The translations under genes and the position numbers were made by a program. A model generated the notes under the pieces. It saw nothing but the letters and a program-made list of their open reading frames with translations. It made no database searches and was not told the origin of the DNA. Shown here piece by piece: positions 48,156 through 55,945 of a stretch of DNA of 64,000 nucleotides (positions are counted from its first letter, which is position 1; each line of letters opens with the position of its first letter). This DNA is from Umezawaea endophytica (lineage in GTDB: Bacteria > Actinomycetota > Actinomycetes > Mycobacteriales > Pseudonocardiaceae): contig NZ_JANYMP010000007.1 in the NCBI RefSeq assembly GCF_025061645.1, positions 25,561-89,560 of the forward strand. Reading direction: 5' to 3'.

Positions 48156-48980
48156 CCCCTCCGCCAGGAACCCCTCGACGAGGGCCGCGAACCGCGCCCC
48201 GTGCTCGATCTGCACCCAGTGCCCGCACCGGGCGAACACGTGGAGCTGCGAGCGGTCGATGAGGTCCAGCAGCCGCAACGACGTGGCCAGCGGGATCACC
48301 CGGTCGTCGCGGCCGTGGACGATCAGCGTCTCGTGCGGCAGCGCCCCGATCACCCCGTCGTCGAGCGCCATCGCGTTCACGCCGTCCTGCCGGGGCGCCG
48401 GGAACATCCGCGAGTAGGCCTCGTGCACACCGGGCCGCGTGGCCGCGTCCAGCCGCAGCCGCGCGAGGTCGTCGTCCACCGCCGCGCCGTCGTAGGTGAA
48501 GACCCCCATGAGGTCGCGCATCGCGGCGAACGACGGCTCGAACCCCCACACCGCGTCCAGCCCCGGCGTGAGGTCGAACGGCACGCCGACGCTGCCCATC
48601 AGGACGAGCCGGTCCACGCGTTCCGGGGCCTTCGCCGCCAGCCGCAGGGCCAGCGCGCCGCCGAAGCTGTTGCCCACGACGGAAACCTTCGGCAGGTCGA
48701 GCGCGTCGAGGAACCCCAGCAGGTGGTCGAGCCACACGTCGGGGCCGTAGGCGACGTCCGGAGGTCGTTGCGTGTAGCCGAACCCGAGCACGTCGGGCGC
48801 GACGACGCGGTGCCGACGGGCCAGCACCGGCAGCACCGTGCGCCAGTTCGCCCACGCCGACACCCCCGGCCCGGACCCGTGCACCAGCAGCACCGGCGGC
48901 CCGTCGCCCAGGTCGTGGTAGTTGGTCGCCACACCGCCGACGTCGACGGTCCGGCCGATCTCCTCGTTGGTCTCGGTCAC
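48135..48980 (-). CDS. dmpD: 2-hydroxymuconate-semialdehyde hydrolase (DmpD/XylF type)
   Basis: The 281-residue alpha/beta hydrolase matches DmpD/XylF closely along its length: HGSGPGVSAWANWR near the N-terminus, the nucleophile elbow GNSFGG, GLDAVWGFEPSFAAMRDL, and C-terminal CGHWVQIEHGARF with the catalytic His. It hydrolyses the yellow ring-cleavage product of catechol-type rings. It starts with GTG at 48980. It is divergent from the XylE-type dioxygenase gene, which makes the substrate. Confidence 0.9.
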   Translation of the reverse strand: MTETNEEIGRTVDVGGVATNYHDLGDGPPVLLVHGSGPGVSAWANWRTVLPVLARRHRVVAPDVLGFGYTQRPPDVAYGPDVWLDHLLGFLDALDLPKVSVVGNSFGGALALRLAAKAPERVDRLVLMGSVGVPFDLTPGLDAVWGFEPSFAAMRDLMGVFTYDGAAVDDDLARLRLDAATRPGVHEAYSRMFPAPRQDGVNAMALDDGVIGALPHETLIVHGRDDRVIPLATSLRLLDLIDRSQLHVFARCGHWVQIEHGARFAALVEGFLAEGSGAAAR

Positions 48981-49032
48981 CTCTCGATAGTTGCACAAGA
49001 TTCCGGCACATTTGATGAAGTTCAGACTTGAA

Positions 49033-49050
49033 CAATCGATTGAAGTGGTC
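49033..49050. promoter_or_regulatory. Palindrome and AAGTGGTC word in the dmpD-xylE spacer
   Basis: The 10-base palindrome CAATCGATTG (49033-49042) is directly followed by AAGTGGTC (49043-49050), a word shared with the corA/FadR spacer. It lies between two divergent catechol-pathway genes. Confidence 0.45.
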
Positions 49051-49098
49051 ATACACTCGCCGAACTACCAGAACTTTACGGAACGAAGGGCGGTACCC

Positions 49099-50010
49099 AT
49101 GGCTGTCATCAGGCTGGGCTACGTGCACGTCCGGGTCACCGACCTGGCGCAGGCGCGGCAGCACTACCTCGACACGCTGGGGATGGACGTCGTGCACGAG
49201 GAGGGCGGCCGGGTCTACCTCAAGTCGTGGGACGAGGACGACCACCACTCGGTGGTGCTGGAGGAGGGAGGCGTCGGCCTGGTCAAGTTCGGCTACAAGG
49301 TCACCGGCGACGGCACCCTCGACGCGGTCGAGGACCGGGTGCGCGCGTTCGGCGCCACGTGCGAGCGGATGTCCAAGGGCGACAACGCGGGCGTGGGCGA
49401 CGGGCTGCGCGTGACGCTGCCGTCCGAGCACGTGCTGGAGCTGTACTCCGAGGTCGATTACCTCGGCACGAAGGTCGGCAAGCTCAACCCCGACCCGTGG
49501 CCCCGCGGCCTGCGCGGGATCGGCGTCCCCAGGATCAACCACGCGCTGATCACCACCGAGGACCCGGCGCTGCTGGAGCGGTTCTTCCAGGAGGCGCTGG
49601 CGTTCCGCCCGGCCGAGCGACTCGTGGCAGGCGCGGAGGACTCCGACCTGGTGGGGTCCTGGATGTACTGCGGCGACCAGCCGCACGACATCGCGTTCGT
49701 CAAGGGCCCCAACGGGAAGCTGCACCACTTCGCCTACGAGGTCGACGACTGGAGCGCCCTGCTGCGGGCGGGTGACGTGATGTCGATGGACGACGTGCCG
49801 ATCGACTTCGGCCCCGCCCGGCACGGCATCACCCGAGGCGGGACGATCTACTTCTTCGACCCGTCGGGCAACCGCAACGAGGTCTTCTCCGGCGGCTACC
49901 GCACGGGCCCGGACTTCCGGCCCATCACCTGGACGATGGACCAGGCCGCGCGGGGCATCAACTACACGCACCGCGAGATCGACCAGGCGTTCCTCCAGGT
50001 CGTCACGTGA
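49099..50010 (+). CDS. xylE: Catechol 2,3-dioxygenase (XylE/DmpB type)
   Basis: The 303-residue extradiol dioxygenase closely resembles Pseudomonas XylE in order and ends. The Fe(II) ligands are predicted as His148 (INHALIT), His209 or His210 (LHHFAYEV) and Glu261 (FFDPSGNRNEVF). The XylE-like C-terminus ITWTMDQAARGINYTHREI is present. It cleaves catechol between C2 and C3 to 2-hydroxymuconate semialdehyde, the substrate of the divergent hydrolase. The ATG is preceded by a GAAGGGCGG-like site. Other meta-pathway genes (dehydrogenase, hydratase, aldolase) are not adjacent. Confidence 0.92.
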   Translation: MAVIRLGYVHVRVTDLAQARQHYLDTLGMDVVHEEGGRVYLKSWDEDDHHSVVLEEGGVGLVKFGYKVTGDGTLDAVEDRVRAFGATCERMSKGDNAGVGDGLRVTLPSEHVLELYSEVDYLGTKVGKLNPDPWPRGLRGIGVPRINHALITTEDPALLERFFQEALAFRPAERLVAGAEDSDLVGSWMYCGDQPHDIAFVKGPNGKLHHFAYEVDDWSALLRAGDVMSMDDVPIDFGPARHGITRGGTIYFFDPSGNRNEVFSGGYRTGPDFRPITWTMDQAARGINYTHREIDQAFLQVVT

Positions 50011-50128
50011 CGGCGGCGCGGGCCTGAACGGCGTGGACGGCCGTACGCGGAGATCGTCGCCAGGTAGACATGATCGTGGACATCGCGCTGGGCCTGTCCA
50101 CTCACCCACGATGAACGGACACCGCACC

Positions 50129-51100
50129 ATGCGCGCGATCGTGCTCGACGCCCCCGGCCCGCCGGAAGCACTGGCCATCCGCGAACTCCCGGTTCCCGAG
50201 CCGGAGCCCGGCCAGGTCCTCATCCGGGTCAGGGCGTTCGGCCTGAACCGGTCCGAACTGCACACCCGGCTGGGCCTGGCGGAGGGTGTCACCTTCCCCC
50301 GCGTGCTCGGCATCGAGGCCGCGGGTGTCGTGGAAGCCTGCCCCGGCGGGGAGTTCCCGGTGGGGGCGCAGGTGTTCGCGATGATGGGCGGCATGGGTCG
50401 CACGTTCGACGGCGGCTACGCCGACTACACGTGCGTGCCCGCCACCCAGGTCAGCCGCTTCCGCAGCGACCTGCCGTGGTCCACGCTGGGCGCGGTGCCG
50501 GAGATGCTGCAAACCGCCTACGGCGCCATGACCGTCGGCCTCGGCGTCCGGGAAGGGCAGTCCATCCTCGTCAGGGGCGGCACCGCGTCGGTCGGCATGG
50601 CCGTGGCGGTGCTCGCCAAGCAGCGCTCCATGACCGTGTTCTCGACGACCCGCAACCCCGCCAAGGCGAAGGCGCTGACCGACCTCGGCGTCGACCACGT
50701 GCTGATCGACGACGGCGCGGTGGCCGACCAGGTCCGCCGCGTCCTCCCCGAGGGCGTGGACGCGGCGCTGGAACTCGTCGGCACGCCCACCCTCCCGGAC
50801 ACGCTGCGGGCGACCAGGGAGGGCGGGGTCGTGTGCTTCGCCGGGATGCTGTCGAACGAGTGGACGGTGCCGGACTTCTACCCCATCGGCTACCTGCCGC
50901 GCGGTGTCCGCCTCAGCGCGTACGGCGGTGACGCGAGCGACCTGCCCGCCGACGTGCTCCAGGAGTTCCTGGACGCCGTCGCCGACGGCACGGCGGTCGT
51001 CCCGCTGGACCTGGTGTTCCCCTTCTCCCGCATCGTCCAGGCCCACGCCAGGATGGAGGCGGGTGAGGCGACCGGGAAGATCGTGGTGCTGACCGACTGA
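50129..51100 (+). CDS. Zinc-type alcohol dehydrogenase-like/quinone oxidoreductase
   Basis: The 323-residue protein belongs to the MDR superfamily, zinc-independent (QOR-like). The N-terminus is MRAIVLDAPGPPEALAIRELPVP and the cofactor site lies near GGTASVGMAVAVLAKQ. It lacks the catalytic and structural zinc cysteines. It may reduce quinones or aromatic aldehydes. A second in-frame ATG at 50111 is possible. It follows the XylE gene by about 120 bases; whether it belongs to that unit is unclear. Confidence 0.85.
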   Translation: MRAIVLDAPGPPEALAIRELPVPEPEPGQVLIRVRAFGLNRSELHTRLGLAEGVTFPRVLGIEAAGVVEACPGGEFPVGAQVFAMMGGMGRTFDGGYADYTCVPATQVSRFRSDLPWSTLGAVPEMLQTAYGAMTVGLGVREGQSILVRGGTASVGMAVAVLAKQRSMTVFSTTRNPAKAKALTDLGVDHVLIDDGAVADQVRRVLPEGVDAALELVGTPTLPDTLRATREGGVVCFAGMLSNEWTVPDFYPIGYLPRGVRLSAYGGDASDLPADVLQEFLDAVADGTAVVPLDLVFPFSRIVQAHARMEAGEATGKIVVLTD

Positions 51101-51175
51101 GACGGTCCCCGTTTGCCCCGCGCGCGGAGGGGGCACCTCGGCCGGGTCGGTGATCACCAGTCTCGGGAGGTCCTC

Positions 51176-51391
51176 GTGAACAGCGGAACCAAGTGGCACG
51201 TCGTCCCGCCCACGGCTCGCGCCTGCTGGGTCAGCCTGCTCCTGGGCGTCGCCGTGGTCATCAGCACGGCCGCGCGAATGGTCTCGGCGGGAGAGGCCGC
51301 CGTGCTGCCCGTCATCGCACTGGTGATGGGTGTGCTGCTGGTCGTCGTCGCGGTCGCGGGGCTGGTGTCCCCTGGGCTGCGAGGGCGTTAG
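51176..51391 (+). CDS. Small two-helix membrane protein
   Basis: The 71-residue protein has two hydrophobic segments (WVSLLLGVAVVISTAA and LPVIALVMGVLLVVVAVAG) joined by a short charged turn. GGGAGG precedes the GTG. I do not recognise a family. It sits alone between the quinone reductase and the convergent hydrolase. Confidence 0.6.
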   Translation: MNSGTKWHVVPPTARACWVSLLLGVAVVISTAARMVSAGEAAVLPVIALVMGVLLVVVAVAGLVSPGLRGR

Positions 51392-51494
51392 GGCCTCATC
51401 CGCGCGACGCCGGGTCAGGAGGACGTCAGGCGGAAGGGGTGGCCTGGCGGCGTCCGTCGCCGGGCTGGTGGTCCGGTCTGGCCGAGATAGCGAT

Positions 51495-52283
51495 CTACCC
51501 CGTCGAGTGGCCGTGACCGGCGCTTCCGACACACGCCCCGGTCGCCTCCCAGAAACCCGTCAGCACCTCCGCCACGCGGACCGGGTCCTGCACCATCCAC
51601 CGGTGCCCGAGCCCGGCAAGCACCTCCACCCGCGCCCCGGCGAGCACGGCCGCCTCGCGCCGCTGGGCCTCCGTGCCCAGCAGGACGTCCTGGCGGGCGA
51701 GGATCGCGAGGCCCGGCCGCGCGGCGGCGGCAGGCAGGTCCCGCCCGAGTTCCGCCATCACGGGCTGGGCCGTGGACCGGTGGTACGCCAGCACCGCCCG
51801 CCCCATGGCCGCGTCCTGCGCGGGCGCGATGCGCTCCGCCACCGCGCGGGGCAACCCGCGGCGGACCAACGTCTCCACCCGCTCGGCCGCTGACCCGCCG
51901 AACCGCCTGGCCACGTCGACCTCACCCACCCCCGGCGTCTGCCAGAGCGTGGCCAGGAAGTGCCAGGCGTAGGAGGGGTGGAACACGCCGACCGCGTCGC
52001 AGGCCCAACTGCGCACCAGGTCGGGGCGGCTCATGGCGACCCGGACGACGTGGGCGCCGCCGAGGTCGTGCCCCACGAGGTCCACCGGCTCGCCGAACCC
52101 CTCCAGTTCCCCGACCAGCCACCGGTCGTACTCCCCCGCCGTGGCGCCGAAGCCCTCCGGCAGCGGCGCGCCGAACCCCGGCGGTGACAGGCACGTCACC
52201 CCGTCGCGCCCGAGTTCCGCGAGCAGCGGCTCCCACACCGCGGCCGTCTCGGCGTTGCCGTGCACGAACACCACGTGTGCCAC
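51495..52283 (-). CDS. Alpha/beta hydrolase with Asp nucleophile (dehalogenase/epoxide-hydrolase-like)
   Basis: The 262-residue protein has the alpha/beta hydrolase fold, with HGNAETAAVWEP near the N-terminus and the elbow GHDLGG, placing Asp where haloalkane dehalogenases and epoxide hydrolases have their nucleophile. The C-terminal His is in GLGHRWMVQD. It may open epoxides or remove halogens, but annotation as a plain ester hydrolase is possible. GTG 52283 follows the DUF1330 stop by two bases. The pair forms a TetR-linked operon. Confidence 0.85.
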   Translation of the reverse strand: MAHVVFVHGNAETAAVWEPLLAELGRDGVTCLSPPGFGAPLPEGFGATAGEYDRWLVGELEGFGEPVDLVGHDLGGAHVVRVAMSRPDLVRSWACDAVGVFHPSYAWHFLATLWQTPGVGEVDVARRFGGSAAERVETLVRRGLPRAVAERIAPAQDAAMGRAVLAYHRSTAQPVMAELGRDLPAAAARPGLAILARQDVLLGTEAQRREAAVLAGARVEVLAGLGHRWMVQDPVRVAEVLTGFWEATGACVGSAGHGHSTG

Positions 52284-52285
52284 CC

Positions 52286-52654
52286 TCAGCCCCCGAGCGG
52301 AACCGTCGGTTGCAGCACGGACTCCACCAGCGCCTCGGTGCGCAGGTGCGCGACCGCGCGGTACTCGGGGTCGCGGGCCATGTCGGCGAACGCCCGCCTG
52401 CTCGGGTAGCGCACCAGGGCGACCATGTCCCACGCCTGGCCCTCCTCGGCGACCAGCGCCCGTCCACCCTCGCCCAGGTAGTCGATGGTCAGGCCGTACT
52501 TCACGCCCATGCGCTCACCGACCGCGTCGACGTAGCGCTGGTAGGTCTCACGGCCGCCGTCCGGCCGGAAGCGCAGCAGGTTGAGCATGACCACGGGGCC
52601 ACCCGGATCTTCGGCGAGCAGCACGTCCAGGGCGTGGTCGGTCAGGTCGTTCAC
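52286..52654 (-). CDS. DUF1330 family protein
   Basis: The 122-residue protein contains the ferredoxin-like DUF1330 signature VVMLNLLRFRPDG and the C-terminal YPSRRAFADMARDPEYRAVAHLR. It belongs to the dimeric alpha+beta barrel superfamily, whose members bind or oxidise small molecules. GTG start with GAGGAGA upstream. It is divergent from a TetR gene across a short spacer that contains an inverted ACTTG/CAAGT repeat. Confidence 0.83.
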   Translation of the reverse strand: MNDLTDHALDVLLAEDPGGPVVMLNLLRFRPDGGRETYQRYVDAVGERMGVKYGLTIDYLGEGGRALVAEEGQAWDMVALVRYPSRRAFADMARDPEYRAVAHLRTEALVESVLQPTVPLGG

Positions 52655-52693
52655 GAGTTCTCCTCAGGTCTTCGGGAGCCGCCAGCCTCACAT

Positions 52694-52715
52694 ACTTGTC
52701 AACCAACACGCAAGT
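52694..52715. promoter_or_regulatory. TetR operator candidate
   Basis: ACTTG at 52694-52698 and CAAGT at 52711-52715 form an inverted repeat with 12 bases between (one further position nearly matches). It is the only symmetric site between the DUF1330 and TetR genes. Confidence 0.45.
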
Positions 52716-52735
52716 TAATCCTCTACACTCGTGCC

Positions 52736-53353
52736 ATGGCCGTCGACAGCCCCACCGGGAGGCGCACCCAGCAGGAGCGCCGCGAGCGGACCGAATCCGC
52801 CCTGATCACCGCCGCGGCGGAACTGGTGGTCGAAACCGGCCTGCGCTCCCTCACCCTGGCCAGGGTGGGCGAACGCGCCGGGTACAGCCGCGGGATCGTC
52901 AACCACCACTTCGGCTCCAAGCAGGCGCTGGTCGAAGCACTGGCCCACGCCACCCAGACCGGTTTCGTGCCGGGGATCGACCGGATCGCGCCGGGCCTGG
53001 AACGCCTGCTGGCCGTGGTCGAGCGCTACATCGGCGCGCTGGGCGGCGTCACCGTGATCAACCGCGCGTTCCTGCTGCTGTGGGCGGAAGCCGCCACCGC
53101 GCCCGAACTCACCGAGATCTTCCGCGACCGCGACGAGGGCTTCCGGACCAGGCTCCGCGCCGACGTCGAGGCCGCGATCGCCGAGGGGAGCGTCCGCCCC
53201 GACACCGACCCCGGCGACGTCGCCATCGCGATCATGGGGCAGTTGCGCGGGATCGGCCTGCAACGCCTGCTGGACCCCGACGCCATCGACACCGAACGGC
53301 TGCGCCACGTCGTCGCGGCCCAGTGGCGCCGCGCCCTCACGATGTCCGATTAG
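52736..53353 (+). CDS. TetR family transcriptional regulator
   Basis: The 205-residue protein has an N-terminal TetR helix-turn-helix with LTLARVGERAGYSRGIVNHHFGSKQ (about 38-64) and a helical C-terminal domain. It is divergent from the DUF1330/hydrolase operon, which it probably represses. A long untranslated stretch with paired repeats follows before the DUF1062 gene. Confidence 0.9.
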   Translation: MAVDSPTGRRTQQERRERTESALITAAAELVVETGLRSLTLARVGERAGYSRGIVNHHFGSKQALVEALAHATQTGFVPGIDRIAPGLERLLAVVERYIGALGGVTVINRAFLLLWAEAATAPELTEIFRDRDEGFRTRLRADVEAAIAEGSVRPDTDPGDVAIAIMGQLRGIGLQRLLDPDAIDTERLRHVVAAQWRRALTMSD

Positions 53354-53674
53354 GACATACCGGCCGGATCTCCGACCGGGCTCCGGAAAATGCGTTGCCC
53401 GAAGGCGCACCGCTTGACCACCATGGCGACCATGGACCTGTAACCGGTGGCACACCGCGGAGTCGGGGCGGGTTTCTCCCCGTCCCCTCCGACGCAACGC
53501 CCGAAACCCGCCCCGCTGATCGGCGCGGGTTTCCCCACGCGACGTGGAGCAGCACGTCGTGCCGGTCGACGTGCCCGTCAGGCGTCGGCCGGTCGCCACC
53601 GGATCCCGGAAGGCGCTCACAGCGCGGCGAAGCGCTGCCTGGCGCCTCCGTCACCATTGGACCCCACCGAAACC
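53354..53674. other. Non-coding leader of the DUF1062 gene
   Basis: About 320 bases without a gene. It contains the mutually exclusive stems noted separately; otherwise no promoter or operator stands out. The open frames crossing it are not supported by codon pattern or ribosome-binding sites. Confidence 0.5.
53464..53533 (+). promoter_or_regulatory. Alternative stem-loops (attenuator-like) before the DUF1062 gene
   Basis: Segment 1 (CGGGGCGGGTTTC, 53464-53476) pairs perfectly over 13 bases with segment 2 (53503-53515). The first nine bases of segment 2 can instead pair with segment 3 (GCGGGTTTC, 53525-53533). The two stems exclude each other. The region lies in the roughly 320-base leader between the TetR and DUF1062 genes. 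Confidence 0.5.
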
Positions 53675-54301
53675 ATGAACGAATCCCGCGATACCCGCGC
53701 GCCCGCCGACGTCGACCGGAAAGCGCTGTGGGTGGTCCGAGAGCTGGGACTGCCCGCCGTCGTCAAGGCCTGCGTGTCGTGCAGGTCGACCCGCCACCAC
53801 CCCACCGGGAAGTTCCGGGTGAACGCGAGCGGCAAGCTCCTCGACGTCTGGATGCTGATCTGCTGCGAGCTGTGCGGCCGCACGTCGAAGATCCCGGTCC
53901 ACGAGCGCGTCCACGTGCGGTCGCTCGACCACGAGCGGCTGCTGATGTTCGAGGACAACGCCCCGGCCATGGTGCGCGCGCTGGCCACGGACACGGCACT
54001 GGCGGGCAAGGCGGGGCACCGGCTCGACTGGAACGGCACGTGGGACCTGGAGACCGACTCGCCGTTCCACGACCTCGAGCGCGGGGCGTCGGTCGAGGTC
54101 GTCGTCAGGTTCGAGCTCCCGGTGCCCGTTCGGGTCGAGAAGCTGCTCACGACGGGGCTCGGCCTGAGCCGGTCCGCCGTGGCCGACCTGGTCGACTCCG
54201 GCCGCGTCCGCCTGCCACTGGCCGTCGGCGCGAGGGCGCGCGAGGACTTCACCTTCGTCGTCCTCGCTCCCCCGGATCACCCGGACGAGACGGTGAGGTG
54301 A
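53675..54301 (+). CDS. DUF1062 family zinc-ribbon/S4-like protein
   Basis: The 208-residue protein begins with a DUF1062-type zinc ribbon: CVSC (ACVSCRS) and CCELCGR supply four or five Cys. A C-terminal S4-like RNA-binding stretch, RVEKLLTTGLGLSRSAVADLVDSGRVRLP, follows a beta-rich middle. The family function is unknown; the combination suggests RNA binding. The start ATG at 53675 follows a structured leader. Its end overlaps the convergent XRE gene by 25 bases. Confidence 0.8.
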   Translation: MNESRDTRAPADVDRKALWVVRELGLPAVVKACVSCRSTRHHPTGKFRVNASGKLLDVWMLICCELCGRTSKIPVHERVHVRSLDHERLLMFEDNAPAMVRALATDTALAGKAGHRLDWNGTWDLETDSPFHDLERGASVEVVVRFELPVPVRVEKLLTTGLGLSRSAVADLVDSGRVRLPLAVGARAREDFTFVVLAPPDHPDETVR

Positions 54302-54855
54302 GCCCTTTCCCCCTGCGGCCCGATCAGGGTGAGGAGTTCGGCGGGGTGCTCGTCGGCGCTGCCGATCCAGTGCGGGACCCCCGCGTCGAACTCCGCGGCC
54401 TCACCGGGCCGCAGGAGGAACTCCCGCTCGCCAAGCAGGAAGCGGACGGAACCGTTCATGACGTAGATCCACTCGTAGCCGTCGTGGGTCTTCGGCGCGG
54501 GCGAGCCCCACCGGGACGCGGGCGGGTAGACGACCTTGAAGGCCTGGATGCCGCCCGCGCGCCTGGTCAGCGGCACGAAGGTCATGCCGTCGCGCGTCAC
54601 CGGGCGGAGGTGCACGCGCGGATCGCCGGTGTGGCGCGAGCCGACGAGGTCGTCGAGCGGGACGCCGTGCACCCGCGCCAGCGGCAGGAGCTGTTCGAGC
54701 GTGGGGCGCCGTTTGCCGTTCTCCAGGCGGGACAGGGTGCTCGTGGTCAGTCCGGTCCGGGCGGCCAGGTCGGCCAGGGTCGCGCCGCGAGCCAGGCGCA
54801 GCGCGCGCAGGCGGGGGCCGAAGTCGGCCAGCACGGAGTCCTCGTTGTCGTCCAC
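54277..54855 (-). CDS. XRE-cupin transcriptional regulator
   Basis: The 192-residue protein has an XRE helix-turn-helix (about 12-66, LADLAARTGLTTSTLSRLENGKRRP) and a C-terminal cupin (about 105-185, DGYEWIYVMNGSVRFLLGE). The cupin may sense a small ligand. Start GTG at 54855. It is divergent from the epoxide-hydrolase-like gene across 82 bases containing a perfect 14-base palindrome. Confidence 0.9.
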   Translation of the reverse strand: MDDNEDSVLADFGPRLRALRLARGATLADLAARTGLTTSTLSRLENGKRRPTLEQLLPLARVHGVPLDDLVGSRHTGDPRVHLRPVTRDGMTFVPLTRRAGGIQAFKVVYPPASRWGSPAPKTHDGYEWIYVMNGSVRFLLGEREFLLRPGEAAEFDAGVPHWIGSADEHPAELLTLIGPQGERAHLTVSSG

Positions 54856-54863
54856 GACCGCAC

Positions 54864-54891
54864 ATCTTGCCGATCGGCAACGAATCTTGCC
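54864..54891. promoter_or_regulatory. XRE operator: perfect palindrome plus direct repeat
   Basis: TTGCCGATCGGCAA (54867-54880) is a perfect 14-base palindrome. ATCTTGCC begins both at 54864 and at 54884, giving 20-base direct repeats. It sits between the divergent regulator and the hydrolase gene. Confidence 0.65.
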
Positions 54892-54937
54892 AGTGGGTCA
54901 CCCGGCGGAAAAGACTCCGCGGCGGAGGTGAGACCTG

Positions 54938-55945
54938 ATGGTCGGAAGCAAGACCCGAACGTGTCGTCGCTTGGTCGCCGCGGTGGTAATCCTGCTGTGC
55001 GCACTGGGATGCACGGCCGCCCCGTCGTCGAGCGAGGCCGCGGAGGCGTTCGACGCGGCCACCCGCAACGACGAGGCGTTCAACCGCCAGTTCACGCACG
55101 AGTTCGCCGACGTGGACGGGGTGCGTCTGCACTACGTCAAGGGCGGGACGGGAGAACCGCTCGTCCTGCTGCACGGGTGGCCGCAGTCCTGGTACGAGTG
55201 GCGCGACATCATGCCGGACCTGGCGCGGAAGTACACGGTGTACGCGCTGGACCTGCCGGGGCTCGGGGACAGCACCGGATCGCCCACCGGGTACGACAAG
55301 GCGACCCTCGCCCGCTACGTGCACCGCCTGGTCGCCGACGAACTCGAGCTCGACGCGATCCGGCTGGTGGGGCACGACCTCGGCGCCGGTGTGGGACTGC
55401 GCTACGCCATCCAGTACCCCGACGAGGTGGTCCGCTACGCCCACCTGGACTACCCCGTGCCCGGCCCCGCCCTCAGCGCGGCGGCGTACCAGACCTTCAG
55501 TTGGCACATGGCCTTCCACACCCAGGCGACCATCCCGGAGATGCTGGTCGACGACGACGTCCGCGAGTACCTGGCGTCGTTCTACCCGCTGGTCGCGCAC
55601 GGTGGCGTGAGCTTCGGCGGTCCGGGAGCGCGGTCGCCGTTCTCCCCGGAGCAGGTGGACGAGTTCGCCCGCACGTACCGACGCCCCTCGGTGCTGACCG
55701 GCGGGTTCGAGCTGTACCGGACCCTGGACCAGGACGAGCGCGACAACACCGCGGCTCGCCCCACCACCGTGCCGACCATGCTCATGACGGCCGAGGGCAC
55801 CCTCTCCGCCACCCGTCCGACGCTGGAACCGCTCGCCACGACCATCGTCCGCGCGGTCGAGGTCCCCGGCTCCGGGCACTGGCTCCCCGAGGAGAACCCG
55901 GACTTCGTGACCGGGGAACTGTTCCGCTTCCTGGAAGGATCCTAA
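54938..55945 (+). CDS. Exported epoxide-hydrolase-like alpha/beta hydrolase
   Basis: The 335-residue precursor has a signal peptide or lipoprotein-like start (VAAVVILLCALGCTA). The mature part carries HGWPQSWYEW (an HGxP oxyanion motif), the elbow GHDLGAG with the nucleophile Asp, and C-terminal GSGHWLPEE with His. This pattern is that of epoxide hydrolases or haloalkane-dehalogenase-type enzymes. It is regulated presumably by the divergent XRE-cupin protein. A DinB-like gene follows directly (no gap). Confidence 0.87.
   Translation: MVGSKTRTCRRLVAAVVILLCALGCTAAPSSSEAAEAFDAATRNDEAFNRQFTHEFADVDGVRLHYVKGGTGEPLVLLHGWPQSWYEWRDIMPDLARKYTVYALDLPGLGDSTGSPTGYDKATLARYVHRLVADELELDAIRLVGHDLGAGVGLRYAIQYPDEVVRYAHLDYPVPGPALSAAAYQTFSWHMAFHTQATIPEMLVDDDVREYLASFYPLVAHGGVSFGGPGARSPFSPEQVDEFARTYRRPSVLTGGFELYRTLDQDERDNTAARPTTVPTMLMTAEGTLSATRPTLEPLATTIVRAVEVPGSGHWLPEENPDFVTGELFRFLEGS

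Noticed and set aside
48112-50403. 763-residue minus-strand frame around the catechol genes
   Set aside because: It overlaps the real dmpD and the opposite strand of xylE without domains.
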